From NCBI GenBank assembly GCA_903899795.1, contig CAIUKX010000107.1, positions 1-22,099 on the forward strand: 22,099 nt of DNA, read 5' to 3'. The position numbers were made by a program, and so were the translations under genes. The notes below the pieces were generated by a model that did not search any database, was not told the origin of the DNA, and saw only the letters and a list, made by a program, of their open reading frames with translations. This stretch comes from an uncultured Flavobacteriales bacterium. Its GTDB lineage: Bacteria > Bacteroidota > Bacteroidia > Flavobacteriales_D > Crocinitomicaceae. Shown piece after piece: positions 6,803 to 15,139 of this stretch (its first letter is position 1; each line of letters opens with the position of its first letter).

Positions 6803-7225
6803 TTAACCTGTAACTGTTAATATATTTCCATTTTTTGTAACAGTATACTTTTTCAAAGGTACGCTTGCTGGACCGTTAGTTACTGCACCAGTAGTACTGA
6901 ATGTAGCACCGTGACAAGGGCATAAAAAATTATTGTTACCCTGACTGTATGAAACACTACAACCATTATGTGTACAAGACTGTGCAACGGCGATAAATGA
7001 CCCACTTCCCATATTAACAACTACAACTCCATTCGAACTACCAGATCCTCCAGTTGTATTAAGTGATGCATTTGCCGGTAAAGACAGATCGATTGTAAAG
7101 TTCACAGTTGGACCTTGAGGCGTTGTGCCTGAATTACTCTTTTTACAGCTTTCTACAACTAAAACTGTTCCGGTTACTACCCCGCAAGCCATCAATGATT
7201 GTTTAAAGAAATTACGTCTATCCAT
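6803..7225 (-). CDS. Rieske [2Fe-2S] protein, probable exported lipoprotein
   Basis: A 140-residue protein with a complete Rieske cluster-binding set: C84-T-H86 with G-C89, and C102-P-C104-H105-G. Ligands are Cys84, His86, Cys102 and His105, with a Cys89-Cys104 disulfide. The N-terminus MDRRNFFKQSL has the Arg-Arg-x-x-Phe of a Tat-type signal, followed by a hydrophobic stretch and VVESC27, a possible lipidation site although the lipobox is atypical. Between them lies a Gly/Ser/Asn-rich linker. ATG 7225 is chosen; the frame opens earlier only at a TTG (7234). No cytochrome b gene is adjacent, so it is not part of a bc1 operon here. It may be a stand-alone electron carrier or a subunit of an unlinked oxidoreductase. 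It follows queG by about 104 nt. Confidence 0.88.
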   Translation of the reverse strand: MDRRNFFKQSLMACGVVTGTVLVVESCKKSNSGTTPQGPTVNFTIDLSLPANASLNTTGGSGSSNGVVVVNMGSGSFIAVAQSCTHNGCSVSYSQGNNNFLCPCHGATFSTTGAVTNGPASVPLKKYTVTKNGNILTVTG

Positions 7226-7282
7226 GTTTGCCAATTCTTGTAAATACTTTTCTAGGTAAATATATATAAATAAACCTTGAAC

Positions 7283-7310
7283 AATTGTTAAATTCTACAT
7301 TTTAACAACT
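7283..7310 (-). terminator. Hairpin between queG and the Rieske gene (weak terminator candidate)
   Basis: Read on the minus strand, AGTTGTTAAA and TTTAACAATT pair over about 10 bp (one G-U) around an 8-nt loop, 20 nt after the queG stop. There is no good U-run after it and the stem is AT-rich. It may be a weak terminator, an RNA-stabilising hairpin or a palindromic protein site. Confidence 0.3.
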
Positions 7311-7329
7311 ACAAAATAGATGAGTGTTA

Positions 7330-8253
7330 TCACAAAAATTCCAGATTACGCTTCAGACCTGAATATTTGGTTCGTTTTACCGCACTGTTTTTGAACAACT
7401 CGCGGAATATTTCTTCACTCAAATCCAACCAATCAGCTTTTGATAATTGCAACAAGTTTTGATGTGGGTTGAAACGAGCTTCTTTTGTAGGTTTCGAAAA
7501 GCGGTTCCAGGGACAAACATCCTGACAAATGTCACAGCCAAACATCCAATTTTCCATTTTTCCCTTGAATTCCTGTGGTATCAGTTGATCTTTTAATTCA
7601 ATTGTAAGATAGGAAATACATTTGGAACCATCAACAACATAGGGCGCTACAATAGCATCCGTTGGGCAAGCATCAATACATCTGGTACAAGTACCACAAT
7701 AGTCTTTCATCGGGCCATCCGATTGAAGTTCCAAATCCAAAATCAGTTCAGCTATAAAAAAGAAAGATCCGTTTTTGGGATGAATCAAATTTGAATTTTT
7801 CCCAATCCAACCCAAACCACTTTTCTCAGCCCAAACTTTATCCATGACTGGTGCGGAATCCACAAAAACACGACCACCCACCTCACCGATTTCATCTTGA
7901 ATAAACTGAAATAGATATTTCAATTTATCTTTAATGACAAAATGATAATCTTCGCCATAAGCGTACTTTGAAATTTTAGGTGTATCATAACCTGGTTGAA
8001 TTTCAGATGGATAATAATTCAACAAAAGTGAAACTACCGATTTTGCATTATCGACTAAAAGTCTTGGATCTAATCTTTTGTCAAAATGATTTTCCATGTA
8101 ATCCATTTTTCCATGGTGTCCATTCTTGAGCCAAGATTCCAGTTTTGGGGCTTGATCCTTCAGAAAATCAGCTTTAGATATTCCGCAGAAGAAGAATCCC
8201 AATTCTTTGGCTTTATCTTTTATAAGTTTGGTATTTCGTTCCAGGAGGTTCAT
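7330..8253 (-). CDS. queG: Epoxyqueuosine reductase QueG
   Basis: Last enzyme of queuosine synthesis: a cobalamin-dependent iron-sulfur protein that reduces epoxyqueuosine to queuosine in the wobble position of tRNAs for Asp, Asn, His and Tyr. The N-terminal part contains VFVDSAPVMDKVWAEKSGLGWIGKNSNLI, the conserved cobalamin-binding and active-site region. Two [4Fe-4S] motifs follow: C186-G-T-C-T-R-C-x3-C196-P and C240-D-I-C-Q-D-V-C247-P-W-N, with a further Cys212 before YLTIE. At 307 residues it is the short form usual in Bacteroidota; E. coli QueG has about 380. ATG 8253 is used; the frame opens further up only at GTG 8265. It lies 56 bp downstream of ruvB, with a CACAGAG repeat between them. 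Confidence 0.95.
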   Translation of the reverse strand: MNLLERNTKLIKDKAKELGFFFCGISKADFLKDQAPKLESWLKNGHHGKMDYMENHFDKRLDPRLLVDNAKSVVSLLLNYYPSEIQPGYDTPKISKYAYGEDYHFVIKDKLKYLFQFIQDEIGEVGGRVFVDSAPVMDKVWAEKSGLGWIGKNSNLIHPKNGSFFFIAELILDLELQSDGPMKDYCGTCTRCIDACPTDAIVAPYVVDGSKCISYLTIELKDQLIPQEFKGKMENWMFGCDICQDVCPWNRFSKPTKEARFNPHQNLLQLSKADWLDLSEEIFRELFKNSAVKRTKYSGLKRNLEFL

Positions 8254-8262
8254 CTTATTAAC

Positions 8263-8299
8263 CACAGAGTTACACTGAGTTTTACACAGAGGATCACAG
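8263..8299. repeat. CACAGAG short direct-repeat element between ruvB and queG
   Basis: CACAGAG (8263-8269), CACTGAG (8273-8279), CACAGAG (8285-8291) and CACAG (8295-8299) recur with a period of 10-12 bp and fill most of the intergenic space. From memory, dispersed repeats built on CACAGAG occur between genes in many bacterial genomes without a settled function. Confidence 0.6.
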
Positions 8300-8309
8300 C
8301 GTCATTATT

Positions 8310-9332
8310 TTAGAATAAGCCTCCTTGCGACCAACCCGATGCTTTACCGAGGTGCTTAAAGGCTTTTTCGGTTGCTTTTCTTCCTCTTGCAGTTCTCATT
8401 AAATAACCTTCCTGAATTAAGAAGGGTTCATAAACCTCTTCTAGGGTTCCTGCATTTTCTCCAATAGCTGTTGCAATGGTTGTTAACCCCACTGGACCAC
8501 CAGCAAATTTATTGATGATAGCAGAAAGAATGCGATTGTCCATTTCGTCCAAACCACTTTCATCCACATTCAGTGCTTTCAATGCTGTATTTGTAATGTC
8601 TAATGTAATTGTTCCATCACCTTTTATTTGCGCAAAATCACGAACTCTTCTTAACAACGAATTGGCAATCCTTGGAGTACCACGACTTCGGGTTGCAATT
8701 TGGTAGGCAGCAGTTTCGTCGATTGGTATGTGTAATAAACTGGCAGATCGTTCAATAATATTCGTCAATACTTTTGAATCGTAATATTCTAAACGGGAAT
8801 TAATTCCAAAACGAGCACGCAGAGGTGAAGTTAATAATCCGGAACGAGTCGTTGCTCCTATCAATGTAAAAGGATTCAGGGTTATTTGAACCGTTCTTGC
8901 ATTCGGACCTGTATCAATAATGATATCAATGACATAATCTTCCATTGCTGAATACAAGTATTCTTCAATAACAGGACTCAAACGGTGGATTTCATCAATG
9001 AAAAGTACATCACCAGTATTCAATCCGGTTAACAAACCAGCCAAATCTCCAGCTTTATCCAAAACAGGACCGCTCGTTACTTTAAAACCAACTCCAAGCT
9101 CATTAGCCACGATATTGGCTAAAGTCGTTTTACCAAGTCCTGGAGGGCCATGTAATAGTACGTGATCCAAAGGTTCACCTCTCAATTTGGCAGCTCGGAC
9201 AAAAATATCCAAATTCTCGACGACATTATCTTGTCCGGCAAAATCAGAAAGCATTTTCGGACGGAGGACTTTATCATATTCCTTGTCACCGTTTGCTTCT
9301 GCCTCTTGTCTATAATCGAATGAATCTTCCAA
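8310..9332 (-). CDS. ruvB: Holliday junction branch migration DNA helicase RuvB
   Basis: AAA+ ATPase motor of the RuvABC complex, which drives branch migration during recombinational repair. Conserved features are LRPKMLSDFAGQ at 23-34, Walker A GPPGLGKTT at 62-70, Walker B FIDEIHR at 111-117, the IDTGPNARTVQITLNPFTLIGATTRSGLL block with sensor 1, and the C-terminal winged-helix domain (FLIQEGYLMRTARGRKATEKAF). The length of 340 matches the family. The first codon is TTG 9332: an in-frame stop lies six codons upstream and no ATG lies between, while the next Met (27) is inside the conserved domain. The promoter box at 9352-9359 supports this start. ruvA and ruvC are not in the window. Confidence 0.97.
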   Translation of the reverse strand: MEDSFDYRQEAEANGDKEYDKVLRPKMLSDFAGQDNVVENLDIFVRAAKLRGEPLDHVLLHGPPGLGKTTLANIVANELGVGFKVTSGPVLDKAGDLAGLLTGLNTGDVLFIDEIHRLSPVIEEYLYSAMEDYVIDIIIDTGPNARTVQITLNPFTLIGATTRSGLLTSPLRARFGINSRLEYYDSKVLTNIIERSASLLHIPIDETAAYQIATRSRGTPRIANSLLRRVRDFAQIKGDGTITLDITNTALKALNVDESGLDEMDNRILSAIINKFAGGPVGLTTIATAIGENAGTLEEVYEPFLIQEGYLMRTARGRKATEKAFKHLGKASGWSQGGLF

Positions 9333-9351
9333 AACCTGAATTGTTGTTTAT

Positions 9352-9359
9352 CAAAAATA
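9352..9359 (-). promoter_or_regulatory. Bacteroidota -7 box (TATTTTTG) for ruvB
   Basis: On the minus strand TATTTTTG matches TAnnTTTG and lies 19 nt before the TTG start of ruvB. It begins just after the act-cox terminator hairpin and uses part of that terminator's T-rich tail, so the two signals are interlocked. No TTG -33 element was identified. Confidence 0.45.
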
Positions 9360-9362
9360 CAA

Positions 9363-9386
9363 AAGCCCCTCCAATTGGAGAGGCTT
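9363..9386 (-). terminator. Rho-independent terminator of the act-cox operon
   Basis: Read on the minus strand, AAGCCTCTCC - AATT - GGAGGGGCTT forms a 10-bp stem with one U-G pair, followed by TTTTGTATTTTT. It starts 18 bp after the coxA stop. The U-G pair would be a C-A mismatch in plus-strand RNA, so the hairpin is directional for the cytochrome operon. Confidence 0.85.
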
Positions 9387-9404
9387 CTGGCTAATATTTA
9401 TTTC

Positions 9405-11228
9405 TTAATGCTCTTCTTCGCCTTCCGCTAAAGGAACATTTTGAGGGATAAAGTCATGCTCGGCTCCCGGTTTAGAATAATCGTATGGCCATCTGTAAAC
9501 CGTTGGAATTTCTCCTGGCCAGTTTCCGTGAACATGTTCAACCGGAGTAGTCCATTCAAGTGAGTTTGCATTCCAAGGATTTTGAGGAGCTTTAGGCCCT
9601 CTGAAAATACTGTAGAAGAAGTTGAACAAGAATACCAATTGACCAAGTGCTGAGATGATTGAAAATATGGTAATGATAATATTCAAGTCCATGATCAATT
9701 CATGTGAATGCGTATCAAACTCTCCATATGCTGAGTAATCGTAGTAACGACGTGGAGCACCCGCTAAACCAACGAAGTGCATTGGGAAGAATACTCCGTA
9801 AGCACCAAAGATGGTGATCCAGAAGTGAACATATCCAAGTCGTTTGTTCAACATTTTACCAAACATTTTAGGGAACCAGTGATAAACACCAGCGAACATC
9901 CCAAATACTGCTGACATACCCATTACGATGTGGAAGTGGGCGACAACGAAATAAGTATCGTGAATTGAAATATCCAAAGCTGAATCCGCTAAGATAATTC
10001 CTGTAACCCCACCTGTGATAAATGTAGAAACCAAACCGATTGCAAACATCATAGCCGGTGTCAATACGATCGACCCTTTCCACAAAGTTGTGATGTAGTT
10101 AAATACTTTCACAGCTGAAGGTATCGCAATTAATAATGTTGTAAATACGAATACACTACCAATAAAAGGATTCATACCCGTCACGAACATGTGGTGACCC
10201 CAAACGATAAAGGATAAGAAACCAATCGCTAAAATAGAACCAATCATCGCACGGTAACCAAAGATCGGTTTACGTGAATTAGTAGAAATAATCTCCGAAG
10301 ATAAACCTAATGCTGGTAACAATACGATGTATACCTCAGGGTGACCTAAGAACCAGAATAAATGCTCATATAATAGTGGAGAACCACCGTGATTCGCTAG
10401 CATTTCACCTCCAACGATAATATCAGAAAGATAGAAACTAGTTCCGGCTAATCTGTCCATCATCAACAAGACAACTGCGGAAACCAAAACAGGGAAAGAT
10501 AATACCCCAAGAATAGCTGTTACAAAGAAAGCCCAAATTGTTAAAGGCATTCTTGTCATTGTCATTCCTTTTGTACGTAAATTCAAAACTGTTACGATGT
10601 AGTTCAAAGATCCCAATAGAGAAGAAACAACGAAAATCGTCATCGATAACAACCATAGAGTCATTCCTAATCCTGAACCACCGATTGCCTGAGGCAATGC
10701 AGAAAGTGGAGGATAGATTGTCCAACCTGCAGAAGCCGGTCCTGTTTCAATGAACAAAGAAACCAACATGATAACTGAAGACAGAAAGAAGAACCAGTAG
10801 GATAACATGTTCAAAAACCCTGAAGCCATATCTCGCGCTCCAATTTGCAATGGAATCAATAAATTCGAGAACGTTCCAGATAACCCCCCTGTTAAAAGGA
10901 AGAATACCATGATTGTACCGTGGATCGTTACCAAACCAAGATACATGTCTTCTTTCATAATTCCTCCCGGAGCCCATGTCTCACCTAAGAAGAAAGATAA
11001 AAAGTCAGAACTTTCTCCTGGCCAAGCCAATTGAATTCTAAATAGAATAGATAGAATCATTGCCACTACCCCCATAAAAACTGCAGTCATTAAGAACTGC
11101 TTTCCAATCATTTTATGGTCCTGGCTGAAGATATACTTTGAAACAAAGGTCTCTTCATGGTGTCCATGAGCCTCATGATGTCCGTGAGAATCGTGATGTC
11201 CGTGTGCCTCGTGCGCTACTGCCGCCAT
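9405..11228 (-). CDS. coxA: Cytochrome c oxidase subunit I (aa3 type)
   Basis: Catalytic subunit of the heme-copper oxidase, reducing O2 to water and pumping protons. It is 607 residues long with about 12 membrane helices. Ligands are visible: His103 (HGTIMVF, low-spin heme a), His296 with Tyr300 in GHPEVY (CuB and the cross-linked Tyr), His345-His346 in GHHMF (CuB), His431 (heme a3) and His433 (heme a) in AHFHIVMG. Glu298 in GHPEVY marks an A1-type D-channel enzyme. The N-terminus carries a His-rich extension, residues 6-24, built from three (EA/DS)HGHH units. It is the last gene of the operon, 32 nt after coxB and just before the terminator, so subunit III must be encoded elsewhere. Confidence 0.97.
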   Translation of the reverse strand: MAAVAHEAHGHHDSHGHHEAHGHHEETFVSKYIFSQDHKMIGKQFLMTAVFMGVVAMILSILFRIQLAWPGESSDFLSFFLGETWAPGGIMKEDMYLGLVTIHGTIMVFFLLTGGLSGTFSNLLIPLQIGARDMASGFLNMLSYWFFFLSSVIMLVSLFIETGPASAGWTIYPPLSALPQAIGGSGLGMTLWLLSMTIFVVSSLLGSLNYIVTVLNLRTKGMTMTRMPLTIWAFFVTAILGVLSFPVLVSAVVLLMMDRLAGTSFYLSDIIVGGEMLANHGGSPLLYEHLFWFLGHPEVYIVLLPALGLSSEIISTNSRKPIFGYRAMIGSILAIGFLSFIVWGHHMFVTGMNPFIGSVFVFTTLLIAIPSAVKVFNYITTLWKGSIVLTPAMMFAIGLVSTFITGGVTGIILADSALDISIHDTYFVVAHFHIVMGMSAVFGMFAGVYHWFPKMFGKMLNKRLGYVHFWITIFGAYGVFFPMHFVGLAGAPRRYYDYSAYGEFDTHSHELIMDLNIIITIFSIISALGQLVFLFNFFYSIFRGPKAPQNPWNANSLEWTTPVEHVHGNWPGEIPTVYRWPYDYSKPGAEHDFIPQNVPLAEGEEEH

Positions 11229-11260
11229 TTTATTCGTGTTTAAATTTAAATTCTAATTAA

Positions 11261-12526
11261 TTATTTCAAAGTATCAACAACTGCTACCGCAGTCGAATCT
11301 GATCCAGTTGCTCCAGCTGTTGTAGAAGATGCTTCTTCAGCTTTTGGAAAATAGTTATGCTTGAATGTAGCTGTACTTTGTCTTCCATCCATCCATTTTT
11401 TGTATTCTCCTTTCGAAAGCACAACTACAATCATTTTCATTTTGTAGTGAGCACTTCCACAAATTTTGTTACACATCAACACATAGTTGAATTTATCGTC
11501 ATTTCTCTTAACACGCATATCTTTTGTTGTGATATCCGGTGTAAATTTGAAACGAGTTGGTAAACCCGGTACAGTGTTCATTTGAGCTCTAAAATGCGGG
11601 AAATAAGCAGAGTGAATAACATCTTTTGAACGGAAATTAAACTCATATTCTTTTCCTTCACACAAGAACAATGTATCTTTTTGAATAATATCATCCCATG
11701 CTGAAGCATCTACACTTGGATTATGGTGACCTCTCATTTGGTATAACAAACGAAGTAAACGAGTTTTTCTTTCCAAGTCAACAACCATTTTCTCACGTTC
11801 TTCAGGAACCAACATGATTTTTCTATCATTCAATTTTGATTCCAACGTTTTAATACCTGATACACCGCTCTCCATTTGAGCAATTGCACTATCAATGGTA
11901 TTTGTTGTAATCAAAGCTAACTCATTATTATCAGTCGTCAATTTATAATCATATTTACCCAAAACATTGTCCTCACCTGAGTAACGAGCTGTCCAATCGA
12001 ATTGTTTTGAGAATAACTCAATACGAATTGACTCCTTAACTGGCTCATCCGTAATTTTATTCCAGCTACGTAATCCCAAGATGATGATAACAGCCAAAAC
12101 AATCGCCGGAATAACTGTCCAAACCATCTCTAACTTATTATCATGTGGGAAATAGAAAGCTTTTACGCCTGGTTTACGAATGTATTTGTGAGCGAAAGAG
12201 AATAACAATGTATTCGTTAAAAAGAATACTATGATAATAATCCAGAAATTCAGGTCTAACAACCAATCCAATTCTTTCCCGTGAACAGAAGCAGCTTCAC
12301 CTCTTCCTGTCCATCCGTAAGTCAGCATTAACCAAATAAATCCAAGAAAAAGGAATGCCATGAAAACAAGCATCATCCTTGCATTTAATTTATTATCACG
12401 ACTATTTGTTTCGTGTTCACCTTCTTTTCTGAGCTTAGCAGATAGTTCATATACACGTACCAACTGTGCAATCGCTATGACCCCAAGTACTATTACGATT
12501 AAGTGCATTAATTTGCTTTCCATCAT
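11261..12526 (-). CDS. coxB: Cytochrome c oxidase subunit II
   Basis: Carries the CuA centre that takes electrons from cytochrome c or directly from complex III. The CuA ligands are His305 (DVIHSAYFPHF) and C352-N-K-I-C356-x3-H360-x2-M363. The usual Glu between the cysteines is Lys354; that ligand acts through its backbone, and CNKICG is common in Bacteroidota. Four hydrophobic N-terminal segments are visible instead of the classical two, and an insertion of about 80 residues (about 190-275, charged and helical) lies between the first cupredoxin strand and the CuA-bearing part. The length of 421 is large for the family but in line with this phylum. It follows actF by 30 nt and precedes coxA. 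Confidence 0.95.
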   Translation of the reverse strand: MMESKLMHLIVIVLGVIAIAQLVRVYELSAKLRKEGEHETNSRDNKLNARMMLVFMAFLFLGFIWLMLTYGWTGRGEAASVHGKELDWLLDLNFWIIIIVFFLTNTLLFSFAHKYIRKPGVKAFYFPHDNKLEMVWTVIPAIVLAVIIILGLRSWNKITDEPVKESIRIELFSKQFDWTARYSGEDNVLGKYDYKLTTDNNELALITTNTIDSAIAQMESGVSGIKTLESKLNDRKIMLVPEEREKMVVDLERKTRLLRLLYQMRGHHNPSVDASAWDDIIQKDTLFLCEGKEYEFNFRSKDVIHSAYFPHFRAQMNTVPGLPTRFKFTPDITTKDMRVKRNDDKFNYVLMCNKICGSAHYKMKMIVVVLSKGEYKKWMDGRQSTATFKHNYFPKAEEASSTTAGATGSDSTAVAVVDTLK

Positions 12527-12556
12527 TATTTATTTGTCTGTGATAAACTCTTATTA

Positions 12557-13759
12557 CTAAATCTCGTGGTGAATACTCTCGTCCAAGAACGGGTGATTAA
12601 CCGGTGTCAATGGTGCTTTCGTTAAATTCGTCAGAATTGTTCGAATGAAAAGACCTGCCATCAATAAAGCCATACCGATTTCAATCAATCCAAGTTTTCC
12701 TTCGCTACCCATGGATGGCGCTTGAACCATTACGTATATGTCTAACCAGTGACCAATCAAAATGATAGTACCAACGAAAGTCAAAATACCTGCATTTCTT
12801 TTTGCATCTCTTGACATCAAGATTACCATAGGGAATGCAAAATTAATAAAGAACATTCCGAAATAAAGCAATTTGTAATTTTCAATACGATTCATGTATG
12901 GAATCACCTCTTCAGGAATATTTGCATACCAAATCAACATATATTGTGAGAACCACATATAAGACCATAAGAATGATGTAGCGAAAGTCCATTTTCCTAA
13001 ATCGTGGATATGACTCGCATTTACATTCGGCAAATATCCTTGTTTTTTCAAATACAATGTCAACATTACCAACACTGTCATTGTACAGCACCAGAAACCT
13101 GCAAATGTATACCACCCAAACAAAGTTGAGAACCAGTGAACATCGATTGACATAATCCAATCCCATGCAGAAGCTGAACTGAATACTGCGAAGAACACCA
13201 AGAATACAGCTGCTTTACGGTAGTTTGTAAAGTGAATTTCTGTTCCACCTTCTCTGTCTTCTCTCAAAGAACGATTTTTAAAACCTCTCAAGAAGATGAA
13301 GTATACACTGAAATAAGCCAACGTTCTCACCCAAAAGAAACCTTTGTTCAAATACGCAGTTTTACCATGAATGATTGCATCATAATGATGAGAACCAGGA
13401 GTTGTTACCTCTGAATCCATCCATAAATAAATGTGAGCACCATCCATTAATGTGATAATCAATAAAACCAATCCCAAAACTCCCATTCCCATCGGAAGGA
13501 AACCTGCAACCGCTTCAATCACTCTTTTTACAGATGCGTACCAACCTGTTTCCGTAGCATATTGCAAAGCAAGGAAGAACAAAGCTCCCAAACCAATCGC
13601 AAAGAAATAAAAACCATTGATTAGTCCACCTGCAAGAATACGCTGACCAAGGTGATGATCACCCATATTCATTATAATTCCAAGTACTGTAAATAAAACC
13701 CCTACAGCCATCAAGACTGTTGTTAGTTTTTTAGACTTATTTGATATTTTGAATTCCAT
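12557..13759 (-). CDS. actF: Alternative complex III membrane subunit ActF (quinol:cytochrome c oxidoreductase)
   Basis: Integral membrane subunit of alternative complex III, 400 residues and about ten hydrophobic helices. It is related to the NrfD-like subunit ActC, from which the F-type subunit is thought to derive, but forms its own family. Visible features are the start MEFKISNKSKKL before helix 1, GGLINGFYFFAIGLGALFFLALQYATETGW, a His-containing loop (GAHIYLWMD, then SHHYDAIIHGKTAYLNKGFFWVRTL), SAWDWIMSIDVHWFSTLFGWYTFAGFW, and FLWSYMWFSQYMLIWYANIPEE. It sits 21 nt after actE and 30 nt before coxB. Its role in proton translocation is inferred from the known supercomplex structures. Confidence 0.92.
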   Translation of the reverse strand: MEFKISNKSKKLTTVLMAVGVLFTVLGIIMNMGDHHLGQRILAGGLINGFYFFAIGLGALFFLALQYATETGWYASVKRVIEAVAGFLPMGMGVLGLVLLIITLMDGAHIYLWMDSEVTTPGSHHYDAIIHGKTAYLNKGFFWVRTLAYFSVYFIFLRGFKNRSLREDREGGTEIHFTNYRKAAVFLVFFAVFSSASAWDWIMSIDVHWFSTLFGWYTFAGFWCCTMTVLVMLTLYLKKQGYLPNVNASHIHDLGKWTFATSFLWSYMWFSQYMLIWYANIPEEVIPYMNRIENYKLLYFGMFFINFAFPMVILMSRDAKRNAGILTFVGTIILIGHWLDIYVMVQAPSMGSEGKLGLIEIGMALLMAGLFIRTILTNLTKAPLTPVNHPFLDESIHHEI

Positions 13760-13780
13760 CTTCTTTCGTAAATGTGTTAA

Positions 13781-14539
13781 TTATTGAGGATTTCCTGCGG
13801 AAGCAGCTGGTTTTGGCATCGAATCAGTTACTGATCCTGCTGACATTGCCCCACTAGCATCAAAAGTTCCGTATTTATCATCTTGAATCTTTCTAATGTG
13901 GTGAATGATTGTCCAAATTTCTTTCTTGTTTAAGATAGAAGAGTGACTTCCCATCGCCCCTTTACCGTAGTAGATCGAGTAGAACATTTGTCCTTCTTTC
14001 GCTGCTACTGTTTTGTAATCAGGAACTCCGGCATATGCTCCGCTAACTACCATTGGTCCGTTACCATCTCCTTTTTCACCATGACAGTGAGAACAATTCG
14101 CCAAGAACAACTCTTTTCCTTTTTTGAAAATTGCTTCTGAATTATCAGCAGTCAATTTCAGAGGATTCACATCATTAATTGCCAATGCATACTCGTCAGC
14201 TGGAGTCAAATCAGCACCATACAAACCGTGGGTCAATTTGAAAGCCTCGTTGGCTTTACGGAAATATGGCAACATCAATCGAACGCTTGCCGAATCAGTA
14301 CCAAAGTAAGGAATTGTATAATGAGGCGGTACCAACGAAGAAATTTTCATTTTTACACCTTCTTGTTCTCTTCCTCTTACTTCACCATAATCAACATATG
14401 GTTCAATAGCTGGTGATCTATACATATCCGGCATATACTCATGACCTGAGCTATCCGGACCAGTAGAGCATGAGCCTAAAATTAATGTAGAGGCTGCAAC
14501 TATTGCTAAACTTGCTATTGCCTTGAATTTAATTTTCAT
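13781..14539 (-). CDS. actE: Alternative complex III monoheme cytochrome c lipoprotein ActE
   Basis: Membrane-anchored periplasmic c-type cytochrome of 252 residues. The signal peptide ends in the lipobox LGSC, with Cys24 as the lipidated residue. An N-terminal stretch (MPDMYRSPAIEPYVDYGEVRGREQEG) is typical of ActE and wraps on the complex. The heme site is C149-S-H-C-H153 with a likely distal Met196 (KGAMGSH). The C-terminus is a Ala/Ser/Pro-rich tail. In the complex ActE passes electrons from ActA towards the oxidase. It follows actD by 56 nt and precedes actF by 21 nt. Confidence 0.94.
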   Translation of the reverse strand: MKIKFKAIASLAIVAASTLILGSCSTGPDSSGHEYMPDMYRSPAIEPYVDYGEVRGREQEGVKMKISSLVPPHYTIPYFGTDSASVRLMLPYFRKANEAFKLTHGLYGADLTPADEYALAINDVNPLKLTADNSEAIFKKGKELFLANCSHCHGEKGDGNGPMVVSGAYAGVPDYKTVAAKEGQMFYSIYYGKGAMGSHSSILNKKEIWTIIHHIRKIQDDKYGTFDASGAMSAGSVTDSMPKPAASAGNPQ

Positions 14540-14595
14540 CTGTCTTTATCAGTTTACTTTGTCAGACACAACACCTTTCGGTAGTTTATGGCAAA

Positions 14596-15132
14596 TTAAT
14601 TAATTTCTTTTTGATCAATTTCAATTATCCCTGTTTGCTTCAACATTGAAAGCAATTCGTCTACGGAGAACTGAGCATTTTCAGAAGCTCTTAATTCGAT
14701 TACGAATTTATCATCTGTTGTTCTTGGATCAGGATTTTGAGCTGGCATTCCTGGCACCATTTTGTTTCTCAACAAATAAGTGATTGCCATACCGTGAGCT
14801 GCACATAATACCGTGAACTCAAAAGTAACCGGAATGAAAGCAAGCATATTTTCCAAATACGTACCGTTTGGTTTACCACCAATGTTAATCGGCCAGTCAG
14901 TTATCATAAAGAAACGCATTCCATATGTTGCCAAAAATGTACCTGTGATTCCAAAAAGGAACGCTGCGATACCTAATCGAGTGTTTTTCACACCGATAAT
15001 CGGATCAATACCATGGATCGGAAACGGTGAAAATACCTCAGATACTTTTACACCTTTAGCGACTAACATTTTTGCACCGTCTTTCAGCACATCGTCGTCG
15101 TCATACATTGCATAAATTACTTTCTCTGCCAT
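14596..15132 (-). CDS. actD: Alternative complex III membrane subunit ActD (DUF3341)
   Basis: A 178-residue DUF3341 protein. An N-terminal soluble domain (MAEKVIYAMYDDDDVLKDGAKMLVAKGVKVSEVFSPFPIHGID) precedes two membrane helices (LGIAAFLFGITGTFLATYGM and LAFIPVTFEFTVLCAAHGMAITYLL), and a C-terminal soluble part follows. The frame is open up to 15240 inside actC, but ATG 15132 gives the family-typical beginning and leaves 7 nt after the actC stop. ActD is a peripheral membrane component of complex III with two helices. Confidence 0.93.
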   Translation of the reverse strand: MAEKVIYAMYDDDDVLKDGAKMLVAKGVKVSEVFSPFPIHGIDPIIGVKNTRLGIAAFLFGITGTFLATYGMRFFMITDWPINIGGKPNGTYLENMLAFIPVTFEFTVLCAAHGMAITYLLRNKMVPGMPAQNPDPRTTDDKFVIELRASENAQFSVDELLSMLKQTGIIEIDQKEIN

Positions 15133-15139
15133 GTCTGAA

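Noticed and set aside
7226..7234. Three-codon longer Rieske protein starting at TTG
   Set aside because: An ATG at 7225 starts directly before the Arg-Arg signal; there is no reason to prefer TTG.
8263..8299. CRISPR array
   Set aside because: The repeat units are only 7 bp with 3-5 bp between them; no spacer structure or cas genes.
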